A stretch of DNA of 64,000 nt from Branchiostoma floridae (GCF_000003815.2 NC_049995.1:8657604-8721603); one strand, 5' to 3'; counted from the first letter of the stretch, positions 30,794-43,950 are shown. Numbers and translations: made by a program. The notes: generated from the letters alone by a model not told the origin.

Positions 30794-30823
30794 TTAGGAA
30801 AGAGGTCAAGGGTTACAGCCAAC

Positions 30824-33800
30824 ATGGCGTACGAAGTGCCTGTGAAAGTGTGAGTTTGGCCAGTTTTTCGACAACTATACTTTCTGTAAGCGTCAGAATA
30901 AGGTATGCTTTAAAAAAAACGTTAAATCAAATGTCATGTTTCATGTGGTTTTATACTTAAGCTGTGTACTGACCGCTGGCTTTGTAAAATTAACAGAAAG
31001 TTGTGAAGAAAGTTATGAGTTAGAAGCGCCACCTTGTTGCAAAAGGCTGCATAGCATCAAAACAAATAATAGTTGTGGTTGTACCTTGCAAATTTTTGCG
31101 AATATTGTTGATTTGATTATAGATTTGTAATAACTATATATTGCGTGAAAGGCATAAAATCATAAGTATAAGTCAAGGAGGTTCAATCTCCTCAGTAAAG
31201 TTTGTTTTCTAAGTCATAAGAAGTGAAACAAACAGAAAACTCAATAATTATATTTCAGCCAAACCATATATGGTATGGTGAAATATATTGTATTCGTAAT
31301 GTTTCTTTCTTTCTTTCTCCTGTCAAATCTTCAAATCGAATCATCTCCGTCGTTCCGAGACCGAATGACCTGAAATTTGGCACAAGAGTAGAGTGGGTCA
31401 ATACCGGGGTGCTTTTTTCTCATTTTTTACATATCTGCCTCTAAAATGATTTTATTGAAGTTTAAAGGTCACGTTTTGACCACAACGGTATATTTTGACC
31501 CCCTGTACCATTGAATTACAATGGAATGACCTTAAATTTGGTGTAGATAGGCATTAGATAGTTGGTAAAATGATCCAAGTAAAATTTTTGGCATGGACCA
31601 ATTTCAAATTATTAATTTCTGCACTTTTCTGAGGGGAAATTGGTTTTCTTTCGGCCTTCTCCCGTGAACTCCCGTGACCCCAGAGCCCACAGGTGCCAGG
31701 TGCCAGCGGTCTGGGGAGAGCGAGAGTTAATTACTTTATGGACGCCAGCCAATCAGCGACGAGAAAGGCGAATGGTAGTTAATATTCATAAGCGGGGCCT
31801 TGCAATCCCGTTTATACACAAACAGATGCATATTACAGCCTTACAGTGGCCATATGTTACCCTGTGCCCGGTTTGAAATTGTAGTTTGCGAGGATTTGGA
31901 GTTCAGACAGGGTCATTTGAGCGGTAGCGGACGGTACGCGTGCATTGAACATCAGAATACAAGTCTGTGTCGATGAATTTACCAACATTCCGCATGGCAC
32001 TATCAATCATTTTTGGCAGATTTGACTTTGGGGGTTAGTTGAGACAATCGAGAAAATGTTACTTGGCAGAAAACGCGGGAAAATTGGACAGTTTGCGTTT
32101 AGTTTTGATACGTAAGTTTGACAGTGGCGAGAATGCATGTATTTTTTCCCAAACAAATGTAGGTACTTCTAACGTTAGTGTTGTTGTTGTTCTTTTTTGA
32201 CGTAAACTTTGTACATTCAAATTGTTAGTAACTTTAAACTGCCAGAGTTTGAGCCCAATAAAACACTCTTAGTACCAGAGTATCACCACTGACCTCCGAA
32301 AAGAAACCCCCGAACAAGGTATAGAAACTCCTATCCTCCAGGTCTTGCACGCTACGAGCAGGAAATTACAACACTCAGACAAGATTACGTCCGATGGCTG
32401 ATTGCATACAAAGTAAAACAATTTAACAGTGGTATGCAGGGCATAAAGATTCTACTTAACAAAGAATTCGAAGGAAAATGAAATATATAGATAAAGCCCA
32501 ATCAAGTTAACTTGTTGGTCCTGGGATTTTTCAGAAAAGAAATGAAGCGACAGGGTGGTAAAATTCTTGTAAAAATTCGAGACGTCTCCGTTTATGTAAT
32601 GGCTCATACAAAACAAGAAGAAGATTGAAGTTTTTAGCTTGAAAAAAAAAACCCAACAACAACACACTCCTACTACACAACACCTGCACCTGCTTGACAA
32701 TTATTAAAACGTATGCCCTACTTGATTAAAAAAAAGTTCTATGCAATAATAAATGTACCCACATCACAAGGAGATTATGACGGTACTTAGACCTAGTTAT
32801 CGAAGTGGAAATTGTTGAATGGCTTCATGTAATTTCATGATGAAAATCTTCTGAATGGAAGATGCGTTTTTTTCACTCTCGGAAAAATAGGAGCTGCCGC
32901 AATTCTAAAAGCCAATCAGTTATGCATAGGCGCTCCTGTGGAAGATTATATTCTTCCATATGGGCCCGGTTCATATTGGGCAAGCTCTAGATCTGTTTTG
33001 ACCTGGAATCAATTCACAATGTTAGTTCTCTTTTGGGGATAACTTACAGTTGAAATATTGCACTTTTGCACAGGGGTGACTTGGAACAGTCCAATGTTGC
33101 GTGGGAATGGGTATGGCTGAAATATGCTGTATTTGCACCCAAGCAAATGTCGGCCTTTCTAGTATTGCATACTGATGTGATATCTTATCAGTTTTTACCT
33201 TTTTCACTACAGTGCATTGTCAGACATGGGAGAAAAGACTGTTTGCGAGGAACATTATGGCTCGGAAAGCCTGCAGCAACGCTACACTCGATTGGATGAT
33301 GGTACCATTGTGAAGCGGTCCATCGGTGGCCAGAGGTTCTCTTCGCTTGTACAGTTCTTCAGGGTAGGGACATGTCACTCAGTCAATCATTTAATCAACC
33401 AACCAATCAGGCAATCAATCAATCAATCAATTTATCAAACAGTCTTTATTCAAATTGGTCTCATAGTACAATACCCAGGACGTGATGTGCCACGAGGCAT
33501 ATTGTCCTGTATTCAAAGAAGAAGAATACGTTTATAGGACTGACAGTTTTCCATGGCTATGCCAACTGCAAACTGAGGCATACGTTCACTTTTTGGTTGG
33601 CATAGAGAATGTATCCAAGAACGATTATGTAAGTCACTGGCAAATGATTGTGGCTGCATCTGGCCTTTTACGAAATCTACATAGCTAGTAGTCGTAGAAC
33701 TTGTGTATTATATGTCATATTACTAGTACCTGGATTGCTCATCTTTCAGTCATCATTAATTCCCTTTCTTGTCATTCCCAGTCAGTGTTCCTTCCTCAAG

Positions 33801-36800
33801 GCTACCCTGAGAGTGTCAGTGATGACTACCTGTCATACCAAATATGGGATACAGTACAGGTAACACAGACATTATTGTATATTCTATTGGCCTACTTAAG
33901 TAATGTGACATAACCAATTGGTCCCTCAATCTCTTCATTGATTTACCTGACACTATAAAACTCCCTGTAGTCTTGTTATGTCTTTGGTGATTAAACGGCT
34001 AATATGTCAGTTCTGACAGGGTTATGTTTTATCCATTTGCAACATTAACAAGCATTTTTTGTCCTAGATACGTCGATGTAAGTTAGACATCCAGGTAATA
34101 AGATACGCCAAAAAGTAGTTACTCAAGGACAAATTTTTTTGTACTGTTTAATAAGTTCTTGCCCCTGTATGCATCAGGCCTTCTGTAGCAGTATCACAGG
34201 TACCTTGGCTACACAGGCTGTACTGAAGGGGGTGGGAGTAGGAGATGAAACAGCCACGGCTGCGGGAGCTACCATCACATGGATCCTCAAGGGTAAGAAA
34301 AATATTCCAAGCATTCCGTTTATGATATCAATCTATTGGAAATATCTGTGTCTGTATAGCCGGTACAACTCTTCGGCATAACACACCAGCTTAATTTACA
34401 GACACATGGCATTGCAGCATCCTCCTACGCAGGGACATCCAACGGCGAAACCGTCTGTCTGGATGTACCCTGCTTTCTCAACCGTCACCCTTTGTTCCTG
34501 ACCGCCCTGCTTATAAATATTAATGAGCTTACATTTATGTATGTGAGATCCCTTTTGAAAACTGAAAGGCCTTTTCTCTGATCTGATTGGCTGACAGCTG
34601 GTTTGGGGGGATGCCCACAGGAACCAAGAGTGATTGTTGAGAAAGCAGGGTACAGCCAGACAGGTGGTTTCACTGTTGGATGTTGACCCCTGCATAGGAG
34701 GATGCATTGTAGCAGCTGGTTACAATGAACAACTGTCACACCTAACTTTTGCACATTTAACTGTAGTCTAAGCATAGTGCCAAAAGTTTTTGCTTAAGAT
34801 TCGTATTTGTTTTTATTCCAGATGGTACGGGAATGCTAGGAAGGATTCTGTTTGCTTGGCTCCAGGGGTGAGTAATATAAAACTGTTTTTTTTTCTGTCA
34901 ATGCTAATATAAGATATGAATAGCCTTTCAAATTTGAATCAAATTATATTAATGTAGACATGTCTTTTTCTAACAGGACAAGCCTAGACTGTGATGCCAA
35001 AAGATGGAGGTAAAATTTAATTTGTTAATATTTTAATAATTTATATTCAGCTCTGAAGCAAACATATCGAGACGGATTTTAAGTTGGAGGTCCCATGTTT
35101 GAAGAGAGTCACATATCAAGTACGATTAAGAACCCACCACACTTGTCGAAAAGAGTAGGGGTCCATCCTAGTGTGAATGGATCAAACCTTACAGTCTGGT
35201 GCTGGATTGACATTGCGAGATGGTCACCTTAAATTTTGATGACAATCCCACCACAAAATGTAAATCCTAAAACAAGTTGTTTGTTTGAATTTGGAAGTTT
35301 GGTTGTAACAAGTGTATTTTGTATTTTGATCAGGTTGTTTGCAGATATTGTCAATGATTTCTCCATCTTCCTGGAGTTGGTGGCCCCAGCTTTCCCCTTG
35401 TTCTTCACTGGTATTGTGTGTGTGGCTGGAGTTGGCAAGGTAAGAACCAGTAGCCTAATAAACTTCATGAGTGCATTCCTATTCCTCTCTGGTTGCCTTA
35501 TCCAATACATATTACCCTCTGCATTACCCCCTCACAAAATATGCTATATCTGCAAAGTTTTATTTTATTTTATACAGACCTGACAGCTATAGTTTCATAT
35601 CGGATAGATACAAGGCTAAATTGTTTTATAGCATATTTTTGTATGTCTACATGCCATTGTCTTAGCTCTTGCCAACAGTGTCATTCATCTGTTTTACCGT
35701 ACACGCAGGTAATTGACTGCAAGAATTTACAATTGATTTGAAGTACAAAAAAGGAAGAAAGGCCTGCATTTGGAAGCTTAAGGTCCCTTTTAGTAAAAAG
35801 GAAAACAACAAAAACTGAATTTTTCCTGGGATTTATTGTGTTCTACAGTACACAAATTTATGAATGTACATGTATCAGTAAATGAGTTAACCTACATGTA
35901 CATTGTATGTTACTTATCATGTTTTTCTTCTTCATTTCTGTTAGACATAACGACACTTAATAATATATATATGACAGTTGCTGCAGTTTTAGATTCTAGT
36001 TCTAGTTGTAGATTCCATGCTTGCATGGATTGTGATATCTACATGTATGATAATACAGACTAATATGCTTGTATGACTGTACGTTGATCAGGCCATCGTT
36101 GGCGTGTCTGGTGGTGCGACCAGAGCGGCGCTCACCATGCACCAGGCACGGAGAGACAACATGGCGGACGTGTCCGCGAAGGACGGAAGTCAGGTGAGGC
36201 ATAAAAATTTACATAATACAGGCATTAAAATTGAGTACATTTACATGTTGATGACAAATATTATCATTTCTTTAATCTAGAAAGTGTGACAGTGCATAGT
36301 TGCTACTAAGGTTGCAAAAACACAGTTCACAAATGACTAAAAAAATGTTTCTTGAAGAAGAAATAAAGTCACACATTCATATACAGTGCTGTAAGAATGT
36401 TTTTCTTCCTATGTTAGAGTTTTCTATTATTATTAAAAGTACTTACTTAATTTACTATATACTTCAGTCTTGAGTTTTTGTTTTCTTACATGTTATTGTA
36501 CAGATCAAAGTTTCTTTTGCATTATATTGATCTATATTCTAATACACATGCTGTTTATGATAAGTTTTCAATTAGTAGGCTACATGTAAAGATTTATGAA
36601 TTATTGTAAATTAATAAATCATGAATATACAGCCATGTATCTCATACAGTACATAACACTACAGTCTACATAGTAGTACATCACACAAAAAAACTCCTTG
36701 TCCTAAGATTGTTCATATACAATGTAGATCTACTAATTAAATACATTGTAGTATATACATGTACCTATAGTGATTTTAAATGGTTTTGAATTAGAAGTCT

Positions 36801-39800
36801 ACATAATGTACAGATTTCAGATTTTAAAGAGTAATTTATCATTATGAATAATATGTATGATACATAATGATATTATGCATGATTATGTTGTCACCCCTAT
36901 TACAGGAGACCCTGGTGAACCTAATGGCACTGTTAGCAGGACTAGTGGTCACCCCTATGGTAGCAGATAATCCACTGTAAGTACACTTTCAACATATCAT
37001 AATAATTGTCAGTTTTCCATGTTTCATTTTTTCTTTGCTCTACCAAAAGACAGCAACAATACATTATTGAAGGCTCTAAACCAAATGTAATAAATTTGTC
37101 CAAATGATAAATTGATATCAAATAATATCTGTGCATGTGATTATCTGAACACAAGGTCTATACATTGTATATCAATATTGAACATGCTTGTACATGTACC
37201 TATCTTACAGTAAAAAAAGGCTAGGGTTTTTCTAAGACATGTCGGGGAAACAGGAAACACCATATTCCTAGGCCTTCCCCCACACATCCAACTAGACATT
37301 ATGTTATCAAAAGTAGCAAGTAGTTGCCTTAAGTTTGTTTTCACTAATGTTTCGATCAGATAGTCTTGTTAATTTGTTAATTGTTCTTCCATATAAAGCC
37401 AATACTGATAATACAAGAAAGTATAACAGGTGCCATAATCCCGAGAACTTCATCATACTTTCCATTTCCAAGCTTGACACTAAGAATCCAACTAAGCCAG
37501 AAGACATGGCAGATAGCGAATAACAACAATGATGATGACCTTAACTTACCTTTCTGCACCAAAGAATAAAGACTGATAGAAAATGAAAGCACTAATAATG
37601 TGACAATTAATATAACACCATTCGTATTCTTATCATTATGATTTATGAAAACCATGAGAAATGTGAATCCCATCGCAAAAAAGCCAAGCCACCAGATAGC
37701 CAAGACTGATGCTTTTAGCAATAACCAAAATGTCCCGATTATCTTCCATAGCCAACTTGGTTTATGACTTGAGAGTTTACCCAATGTTAGTGTCTCTGGG
37801 TCTGTGGGCTGAAACTCTACAGTCGGTACTGACATTGGAGTTGGTAGTGACTTTTCTTTGCACTTTGTTACAACCTCATGCAGAGTGGTTTCAGTACAAA
37901 GAAGCTCTACTCCTCCCTTCTCTAGCCCTTTCATTGTAGCCATACATGCAGAAGAAATTTCAGCAAAATCTGTCAAAACTTCATTCTTTTGAGCCTGCAA
38001 TACCTTGATGGTCTTGGTGTGTTCTTGGTCTTCCTTTGACTTCAAACTGTCTTTTGCTTCTGTGAGCTGTTGTACTGCTTTATGTAGAGCTTCATCAATT
38101 TTGTCATTTCTTTCCTGTTTCTGTGTGTTCAGAGCTGTCTCCTTGTTTCTCAGATCTTGTAGATATTTGTTGTAAGTTTCCATGATCTTTCTTGCTTCAG
38201 TGATAAGCATTTTTGCAGAAACTTTTCTTTCCTGTGAGGCCGCTTCCAAGTTGGTTGTACTGTGACCTTTGTGACCTTCTCCCAAACATTTGGTGCAGAC
38301 TGGAACCTGGCACTGGATACAGTACAGGTTGATGTCCTCAGAAGGGTGAGAAGTGCACTTGACTTTGTGCACATGGTCTTCGTTCTTTCTTGTTGTCCTC
38401 TTGCGTAGTGTGTCACATAGATTTGCTACGGTGGTATTGCTGGGAAAGTCAGCCACTCCCATGTTTGGTAGATTGATTTGCTGACAACAGTTCAACTTTG
38501 GGCACTGGAAGGTCCCTCCCCTCCCTGCATGGTCCTTTAGACAGTCCTGACAGAAGGTGTGCTGACAGGGCAGCATCTTGGGCCTGGTGAACAGCTCCAG
38601 GCAGATGCTACAGGACAGTTCCTCCTCAAATTTTGCCTGAAGACTTGGTGGTGCTGTAGCCATGGTTGTTTTTGATCTGCTCATGTGACTGGCATATCCA
38701 AGTCCATTCTGTGTTGACATTGTGCAGGGTTGTAATATTTATTCATGACAATAACAAGGTATTATAATAGTTATATAGTCAAGTAAGTCAAGTCAAGGGT
38801 CACATGCAAAAGAAGTAAACACGGCTATAATGTCCTGCATTAGCATTCAAGANNNNNNNNNNNNNNNNNNNNNNNNNNNNNNNNNNNNNNNNNNNNNNNN
38901 NNNNNNNNNNNNNNNNNNNNNNNNNNNNNNNNNNNNNNNNNNNNNNNNNNNNGCAGGTATTCCGTTGTGACGGGAATTTAGTCAACTTGGCAGCTACACA
39001 ACTTTTGAACAGAATAGATTAATTTTTGACTTTGGAATAGCTTAGACTTTGGGGTTGCAAAGAATTAGTTTGTTTTGACATCATTCTACTGAGCTGGACT
39101 ATGCATGCTAATTAGAATTTAAACTAGAAATTATCAAAGCAATGAAACAAACAGGTGTGGTTCTTGCATTCCTTCAGGTTGACCTGGTTCCTGTTCTTTG
39201 TGTTCACCTGTCTGCACCTGTTTGCCAACTACAACGCCGTCACCTGCGTCGTCATGGAGACCCTGAACCAGTCCCGCCTGCACATCCTGGTGTCACATTA
39301 CCTGCGGACGGGCGTGGTCCTAAACCCCGCCCAGGCTAACGTACAAGAGCCTGTGGTGTTTGGTAGGCTCTTGTTTTTTCTTAATCATTCAGATTTAAGA
39401 TACAGGCCAAAAAAATTATACATTTTTACCTCATCCCTCATGATCTCAATGAAAAGCAGCCTGCAAGTCAATTTGAGTTTCACATTGAGTAAATAGAGCT
39501 TAAACAAGAAAGGCATTTTCACGAAAATGCAGAATGCTTTTCCTTTTGTCAAGCTACTCTCACACAATGAAGTTATACCATCAGGCTTGCACTGTAGTAT
39601 TGCGAGTAGAAAATAATTACCAATGCAGATTTTGCTATGGCAAACATGTAAATTGCTCATATTTGCTGTACAGCAGCGAGCTGATGTGCTGATGTCACAG
39701 GCAGTTCTAAGCGCTGATTGGTTCATGTCAGTTCTAAGCTCTGATTGGTTCATGTCAGTTCTAAGCTCTGATTGGTTCATGACAGAGGAAGAAGAACACA

Positions 39801-42800
39801 AAAACAATATGCTTTTTCCTATCAGGGAAAAGTTAAGATCATAAATGAACAAAGGAAAAAACAGATCTACACATGATAAAGAACTGTATAATCATGCACT
39901 GATGAAAATCAACTGAAGAAACATAGGTCTGATTGGCTGCATTGAATGTGTTGATGGTTTCAAAATGTATTTTGCTCATAAAATGTGTTTTTATGTTTTT
40001 CACAGCTCAGAAAAAGTCCACCAGAATAAAGCTGGGATCACCAATGAGTTCTATAATACAGAGGTGGGAAAGTAAAAATGATACAAACTTGAGTTCTATT
40101 CAGGTTTATGAAATTCAGTGCACAAGAAAGCTCAGGAATATTCATGGAAATTTAACCAAGATGATTAAGGTATGTTATGTTGATCTTTAGGGCGACAGAT
40201 TTGGACAGTGCCATTCACAGTAACTCTGAGGGGAGGTACCTTCTTGGCATGCCCACTTTAACAGGTAATGTCTTAGTATGGAGCTTTTTTTAAGGGCATT
40301 TTTCAGTTTTCTCTTATAGGTAGCCTCTACTAAACATACAGACACTTATTGGTTTATATTCCTATCAATTCATGGAGGAATTTTCTCAGTGAGAGCATGA
40401 AAATCATGCACATTTAACATGTAGTACGATCATATGAATAACATCCTAGCCTTGGTGCCATCCCTGTGTTTCTTTATGCTTAGGCACCTAGTACATGAGA
40501 TATTTTCCTCTAATGTACCTTTAAATATTTTTAAAAAGTTAATATAGGTTTTTCATGATTGTTCTAACATTACATATGTACATGTGGATTCAAGCAATTG
40601 TTTTTCCCTTCAGACATCAACATAGTTCTGCACCAGGAATCATCCCACCTAGACTTCATAAAAAGCTGTTTCCAAGCAGAAATAATTGACTATGTTATAG
40701 AACACAGGTTCTCCAAACTCCAGGTAGGGCCATGTTTTTTTATAAAAAGTTTTTTTGTGCAAATACTAAAGCTACATTTATTTCTTAATGCACGAAACAT
40801 TAAAAACATTTGAATTATTTACCTTGTAATTTATGACACTGACGGCATTCAGATCTATTCATAGGATGTCTGTTGCTTTTATTTTTTATTTTCACATGCC
40901 CACTCCATTATTTTCTTGCAAAAATTCGAAAACAAAGTGGTAGCCTAAGGATTAACATCGACTCTCATATGATTTTGCCGGGTATCCAAAGACTGCCACA
41001 TTAACAAAACAGTGTTATCATTAGGCTTAGTGGCGTGCCCTAGGGCACGTCACTAATGGATTTTCTAATAAAGTCTCAAATTCTTTAAGACTGTCTTGAA
41101 TATCCAGATATTATATGAAGTGTGCATACAGTGGGGATTACTGAATGCTGCAATAGATAATTACCTGCAACAGAAGGTTATGCAGGGATCGAAATACTTT
41201 TTTTTTGCTACATGCAAAATTGCAAGTTGGCAAAAATTTTACATGCAATTTGAAAAATTTACATGCAAAATACAACTAGTCTATACTGCAATGTTCTAGC
41301 CAGCATCCATCATTCTGTACTTTTTCTGTACTCTGAATTTTGCTGCTCAGGATGGATAAGAATTTTGCACATTCTCTCACTTTTGACGGACAGAAATCGG
41401 CACATAAAAATACAGACAGAACTTTAATTTTTGGAAAGATATCCACATAATCAGCATGTACGTTTGCAGCAAAGCCAAATTTTATTATTTATAACACCTA
41501 CTGACGACCGGTGACGATCTCCGTCAGGCAAAAAAAGGCAACGTGGCATCAGTATTTTTACTATAGGCCAGGTATTTTCAACATGCAAGATTGCAAGTTC
41601 AGAATTTTTTTATGTGCAAATCTCAAAAATGACATGCAAATTGCAAGTTAAGTATGTGTATTTCGAACCCTGTTATGTTTTCGGTACCATTTATGTGTCT
41701 GTATAACTGTGGAAGCTGTGAATAATAATGGATCCTTACAATATTTGGAAGGTTCATGTACATGTTTAGGTAGGGGTCAGGAAAACAAAGGACAAGTTCG
41801 ATGATGAGCCTCCTAGCAGCTTTCTATGGTACAGCAGCAGAGCGTCTGGTTTTGATATCTGATATTTTGGATGTGGCGGTCTTAAGGTATCCAGCACATA
41901 ATGGCAGTTTGAAGGCCTGACATTATGTTATCTTCCAGGTTCATTCCAGTGTCCCATGCTATGACAACCAGGCCCACTCTCTCATTCCTAGTGACAAAGC
42001 ATTCCAGTCCATGGTGGAACAAGGTAACCCTAGTCTAGTGGGAAAATCTTTTCCACTACCAATTTGCACTCACTTTCCTTACGTTTCGGTGTCGATCAGA
42101 AGCCTTCCTCAGAGCTTCTGACTGGAGTTCTGCTTCTCACCGCTATATGTAGCAGATGTAGGTGGCGCTTTTGCAGCGAGAACACAATCCCAAATGTGGC
42201 TAACATTCCTAACGTAAGCAAAGTGAGTAGAAATTTGTTGTGTTAAAGAATTTTCCTATATAATACTGTATTGTACCAACCTGATGAAATCATTTTCAGA
42301 AATTCCATCAATTTATTTATTGAAACTGACAAGACTATCAACCTGATAAAAGTTATAGGACTCAACCATAATATGTAAATGTAGTTCCAACTAATACTGT
42401 ATATTTTTTCAGGGGAAATGCTTATATAAGATACTTTATACATCAATACAAAATGCCAGTCATGTAGTTGAATTGAATCAACAAATATATACCCATCCAA
42501 ACTCATTTGATGACTTATGTCTGATAAAATCTAATTTTCTCGAAAAAAAAACCAGCATATTTTTGTTGGTATTTGGCTGTGTAACATGGAAACTATCCTG
42601 CTGACAATTCTTATGTTGACAAACTTAACACCATCATGAATTCATTTTGTTTTCATTCTTTGGATAAATTCTTTTAAACCGATAAGATAAAACTTTTTTT
42701 CTCCCATCCTAGCCAACCACAAAGCATTGTGGGAGCTGGTGGACTCTTCCCATGAGGTGGCAGCACAAGTCTTCCCATCATTCCATGCAGGTCTGGCGCA

Positions 42801-42894
42801 CGCCGGTTGGACGACTCACCGCACGCAGCTCGGACCTGACGAGTGGAGGGCATCCTGGGATATCCACGGTCTCTCTGACAAAAAGTCTTACTAG
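30824..42894 (+). CDS. RUSF1: RUS family member 1 (C16orf58 homologue)
   Basis: Orthologue of human RUSF1, related to plant ROOT UV-B SENSITIVE proteins (DUF647); the animal protein's molecular role is poorly known. Fifteen exons: 30824-30849, 33213-33363, 33782-33859, 34178-34292, 34822-34867, 34977-35009, 35334-35439, 36092-36193, 36906-36976, 39178-39362, 40006-40063, 40191-40264, 40614-40723, 41939-42023 and 42713-42894. Phases all chain to 473 residues plus stop (human 468). Diagnostic stretches: FLPQGYPESVSDDYLSYQIW, TGTLATQAVLKGVGVG, DGTGMLGRILFAW, GGATRAALTMHQARR, NMADVSAKDGSQETLVNL, LHLFANYNAVTCVVMETLNQ and the C-terminal AGWTTHRTQLGPDEWRASW. Two hydrophobic segments (exon 7; exons 9-10) suggest membrane association, as in the family. 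Starts AACATGGCG. Intron 9 contains an antisense intronless gene and an assembly gap; exons on either side of the gap join in frame. Confidence 0.95.
33384..33440. repeat. (CAAT)n microsatellite
   Basis: Imperfect CAAT/AATC tetranucleotide run in RUSF1 intron 2, just after the donor. Confidence 0.8.
34066..34131. repeat. Dispersed repeat (GACATCC family), partial copy
   Basis: CGTCGATGTAAGTTAGACATC, AGATACGCCAAAAAG and GTTACTCAAGG match the family seen at 25713 and 48233. It lies in RUSF1 intron 3. Confidence 0.6.
34346..34765. mobile_element. 420-bp foldback element, full-length copy
   Basis: Begins CTGTGTCTGTATAGCCGGTA and ends CACCTAACTTTTGCACATTT. Between them are long inverted arms: CATCCTCCTACGCAGGG and ACCCTGCTTTCTCAAC on the left pair with GTTGAGAAAGCAGGGTAC and CCCTGCATAGGAGGATG on the right. 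A shortened copy with the same ends lies at 1078-1237. It sits in RUSF1 intron 4. Confidence 0.6.
37377..38720 (-). CDS. Intronless RING/B-box/coiled-coil protein with several C-terminal membrane spans (TRIM-like), nested in RUSF1 intron 9
   Basis: A 447-codon uninterrupted ORF antisense to RUSF1. N-terminus to C-terminus: RING-type zinc finger at about residues 36-80 (CSICLELF, MLPCQHTFCQDCL, a variant CPKLNC second knuckle); B-box 2 at about 122-160 (CTSHPSEDINLYCIQC, VCTKCLGEGHKGH); a Lys/Glu/Gln-rich coiled coil at about 165-260; then four or so hydrophobic segments at about 325-365, 370-392, 400-418 and 428-445, ending WKNN. The tripartite order makes it a TRIM-type E3 ubiquitin ligase candidate. 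Membrane-anchored TRIMs (TRIM13, TRIM59) have one span, so several is unusual. Codon 20 (MATAPPS, in ACCATGG) is a better start context than codon 1. The absence of introns suggests a retrocopy or a member of an expanded single-exon family. No close named orthologue was recognised. Confidence 0.88.
   Translation of the reverse strand: MSTQNGLGYASHMSRSKTTMATAPPSLQAKFEEELSCSICLELFTRPKMLPCQHTFCQDCLKDHAGRGGTFQCPKLNCCQQINLPNMGVADFPSNTTVANLCDTLRKRTTRKNEDHVHKVKCTSHPSEDINLYCIQCQVPVCTKCLGEGHKGHSTTNLEAASQERKVSAKMLITEARKIMETYNKYLQDLRNKETALNTQKQERNDKIDEALHKAVQQLTEAKDSLKSKEDQEHTKTIKVLQAQKNEVLTDFAEISSACMATMKGLEKGGVELLCTETTLHEVVTKCKEKSLPTPMSVPTVEFQPTDPETLTLGKLSSHKPSWLWKIIGTFWLLLKASVLAIWWLGFFAMGFTFLMVFINHNDKNTNGVILIVTLLVLSFSISLYSLVQKGKLRSSSLLLFAICHVFWLSWILSVKLGNGKYDEVLGIMAPVILSCIISIGFIWKNN
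38853..38952. other. Assembly gap (100 N)
   Basis: Exactly 100 N, the usual placeholder for a gap of unknown size, in RUSF1 intron 9 upstream of the TRIM-like gene. The promoter or a 5' exon of that gene could be hidden here. Confidence 0.99.
39702..39782. repeat. Three 27-bp tandem repeats with CCAAT boxes
   Basis: Three successive copies of CAGTTCTAAG-C-[G/T]CTGATTGG-TTCATG[T/A], almost identical, each containing ATTGG (an inverted CCAAT box). Located in RUSF1 intron 10. Confidence 0.85.
41183..41672. mobile_element. Inverted-end element, CAGGG-TCGAAATAC family, copy 1
   Basis: Starts CAGGGATCGAAATAC and ends GTATTTCGAACCCTG (inverted). The interior is built of repeated ACATGCAAAATTGCAAGT words. 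Same ends as 43622-43950. It lies in RUSF1 intron 13. Confidence 0.6.
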
Positions 42895-43621
42895 TAGCAT
42901 TCAAAAGATGTTATATATTTTATTCATTTCATTTCGTAGATGGAATGTAATTTATCTAAACTCACTGTACTGAATGAGGAATTATTCTAACCATAGAGGT
43001 AGAGCATTTGAAATTAAGTTTCTAATCATACATTACAATACATTCGGAAATTTCCAAACACATTATATTACATTCAACTTGGAATATCCACTTCTTCGAA
43101 CAAAGTTTACTAGAATGACATGTAGTATTCTAGCCATACTTTCCACCTGTACCTTATATTAGAAGCACTTACTTCTGAAAAGCTCACTGATATGATATTT
43201 TATTTCTGATCATCAAAAGTATAAAGAATTTGTCAAATTCCTAGTATCATATCATATCATAAAATTTCAATATTTAATTCTCACAATATTGATAACAAGC
43301 AAAGTAATCTATAATATACTCTGTACTATTCAGTTATCAACTTATAGTGTTTATTGCAGAGCAGATGAAAGGAATAAGTGCCTTTACTCCTTAATTACCT
43401 TTACACACAACAGTATATTGGCCTGAACATTTGCCAATATATATGTTTTGCTAATGATGATGATCATAATTTCTGTAGAACCACCAAATGTACTCAGTCT
43501 GGTAGCAACACTTGTCAAAACCATTACACTCAAATTTTTATTTCAGTATAATAAATTGCACAATAGATTTTTCTAATTCTCAGTGTCGTTTTGAATTCTC
43601 AGTTTAATTCTTACCATTTTA

Positions 43622-43950
43622 CAGGGCTCGAAATACCACCTGCATATGCACGTTAGTGCAGGGGAAATTAGATCTGTGCAGGTATTTCTAGCGTCTACCT
43701 GCACCCAACCTGCACTGGGCCATGTACTGGATTTACATAAATGTCCTATGATGTAGGTGCATGTGGATTGTTATTAGCTGCATTGGCTATTACCACCTAA
43801 TAAAGTAGAAGAAAAAATAGCAATAGTTCCTTAACAATTTTAGTAGGATCCATACTTCATAAATTCAGAGTGGTGCAGGTAAAATTTGTCTGGTGCGGGT
43901 AATTTTCAATGTTACCTGCAGGTATGCAGAAAAAAGTATTTTGAGCCCTG
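43622..43950. mobile_element. Inverted-end element, CAGGGCTCGAAATAC family, copy 2
   Basis: Starts CAGGGCTCGAAATACCACC and ends GTATTTTGAGCCCTG. The interior is composed of ACCTGCA/TGCAGGT words in both orientations. It shares end design, but little interior, with 41183-41672. Confidence 0.6.

Larger units (their letters stand above)
29430..30823. other. Divergent intergenic region between the large gene and RUSF1
   Basis: Head-to-head spacer. Near 30540-30800 the sequence becomes GC-richer and carries an NRF1-type GCATGCGCA and several ATTGG/CCAAT boxes, so a shared promoter is likely there. The untranslated first exon of the minus-strand gene probably starts in this part. A tRNA-derived SINE head lies at about 29640-29715. 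Nothing else was recognised. Confidence 0.5.
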
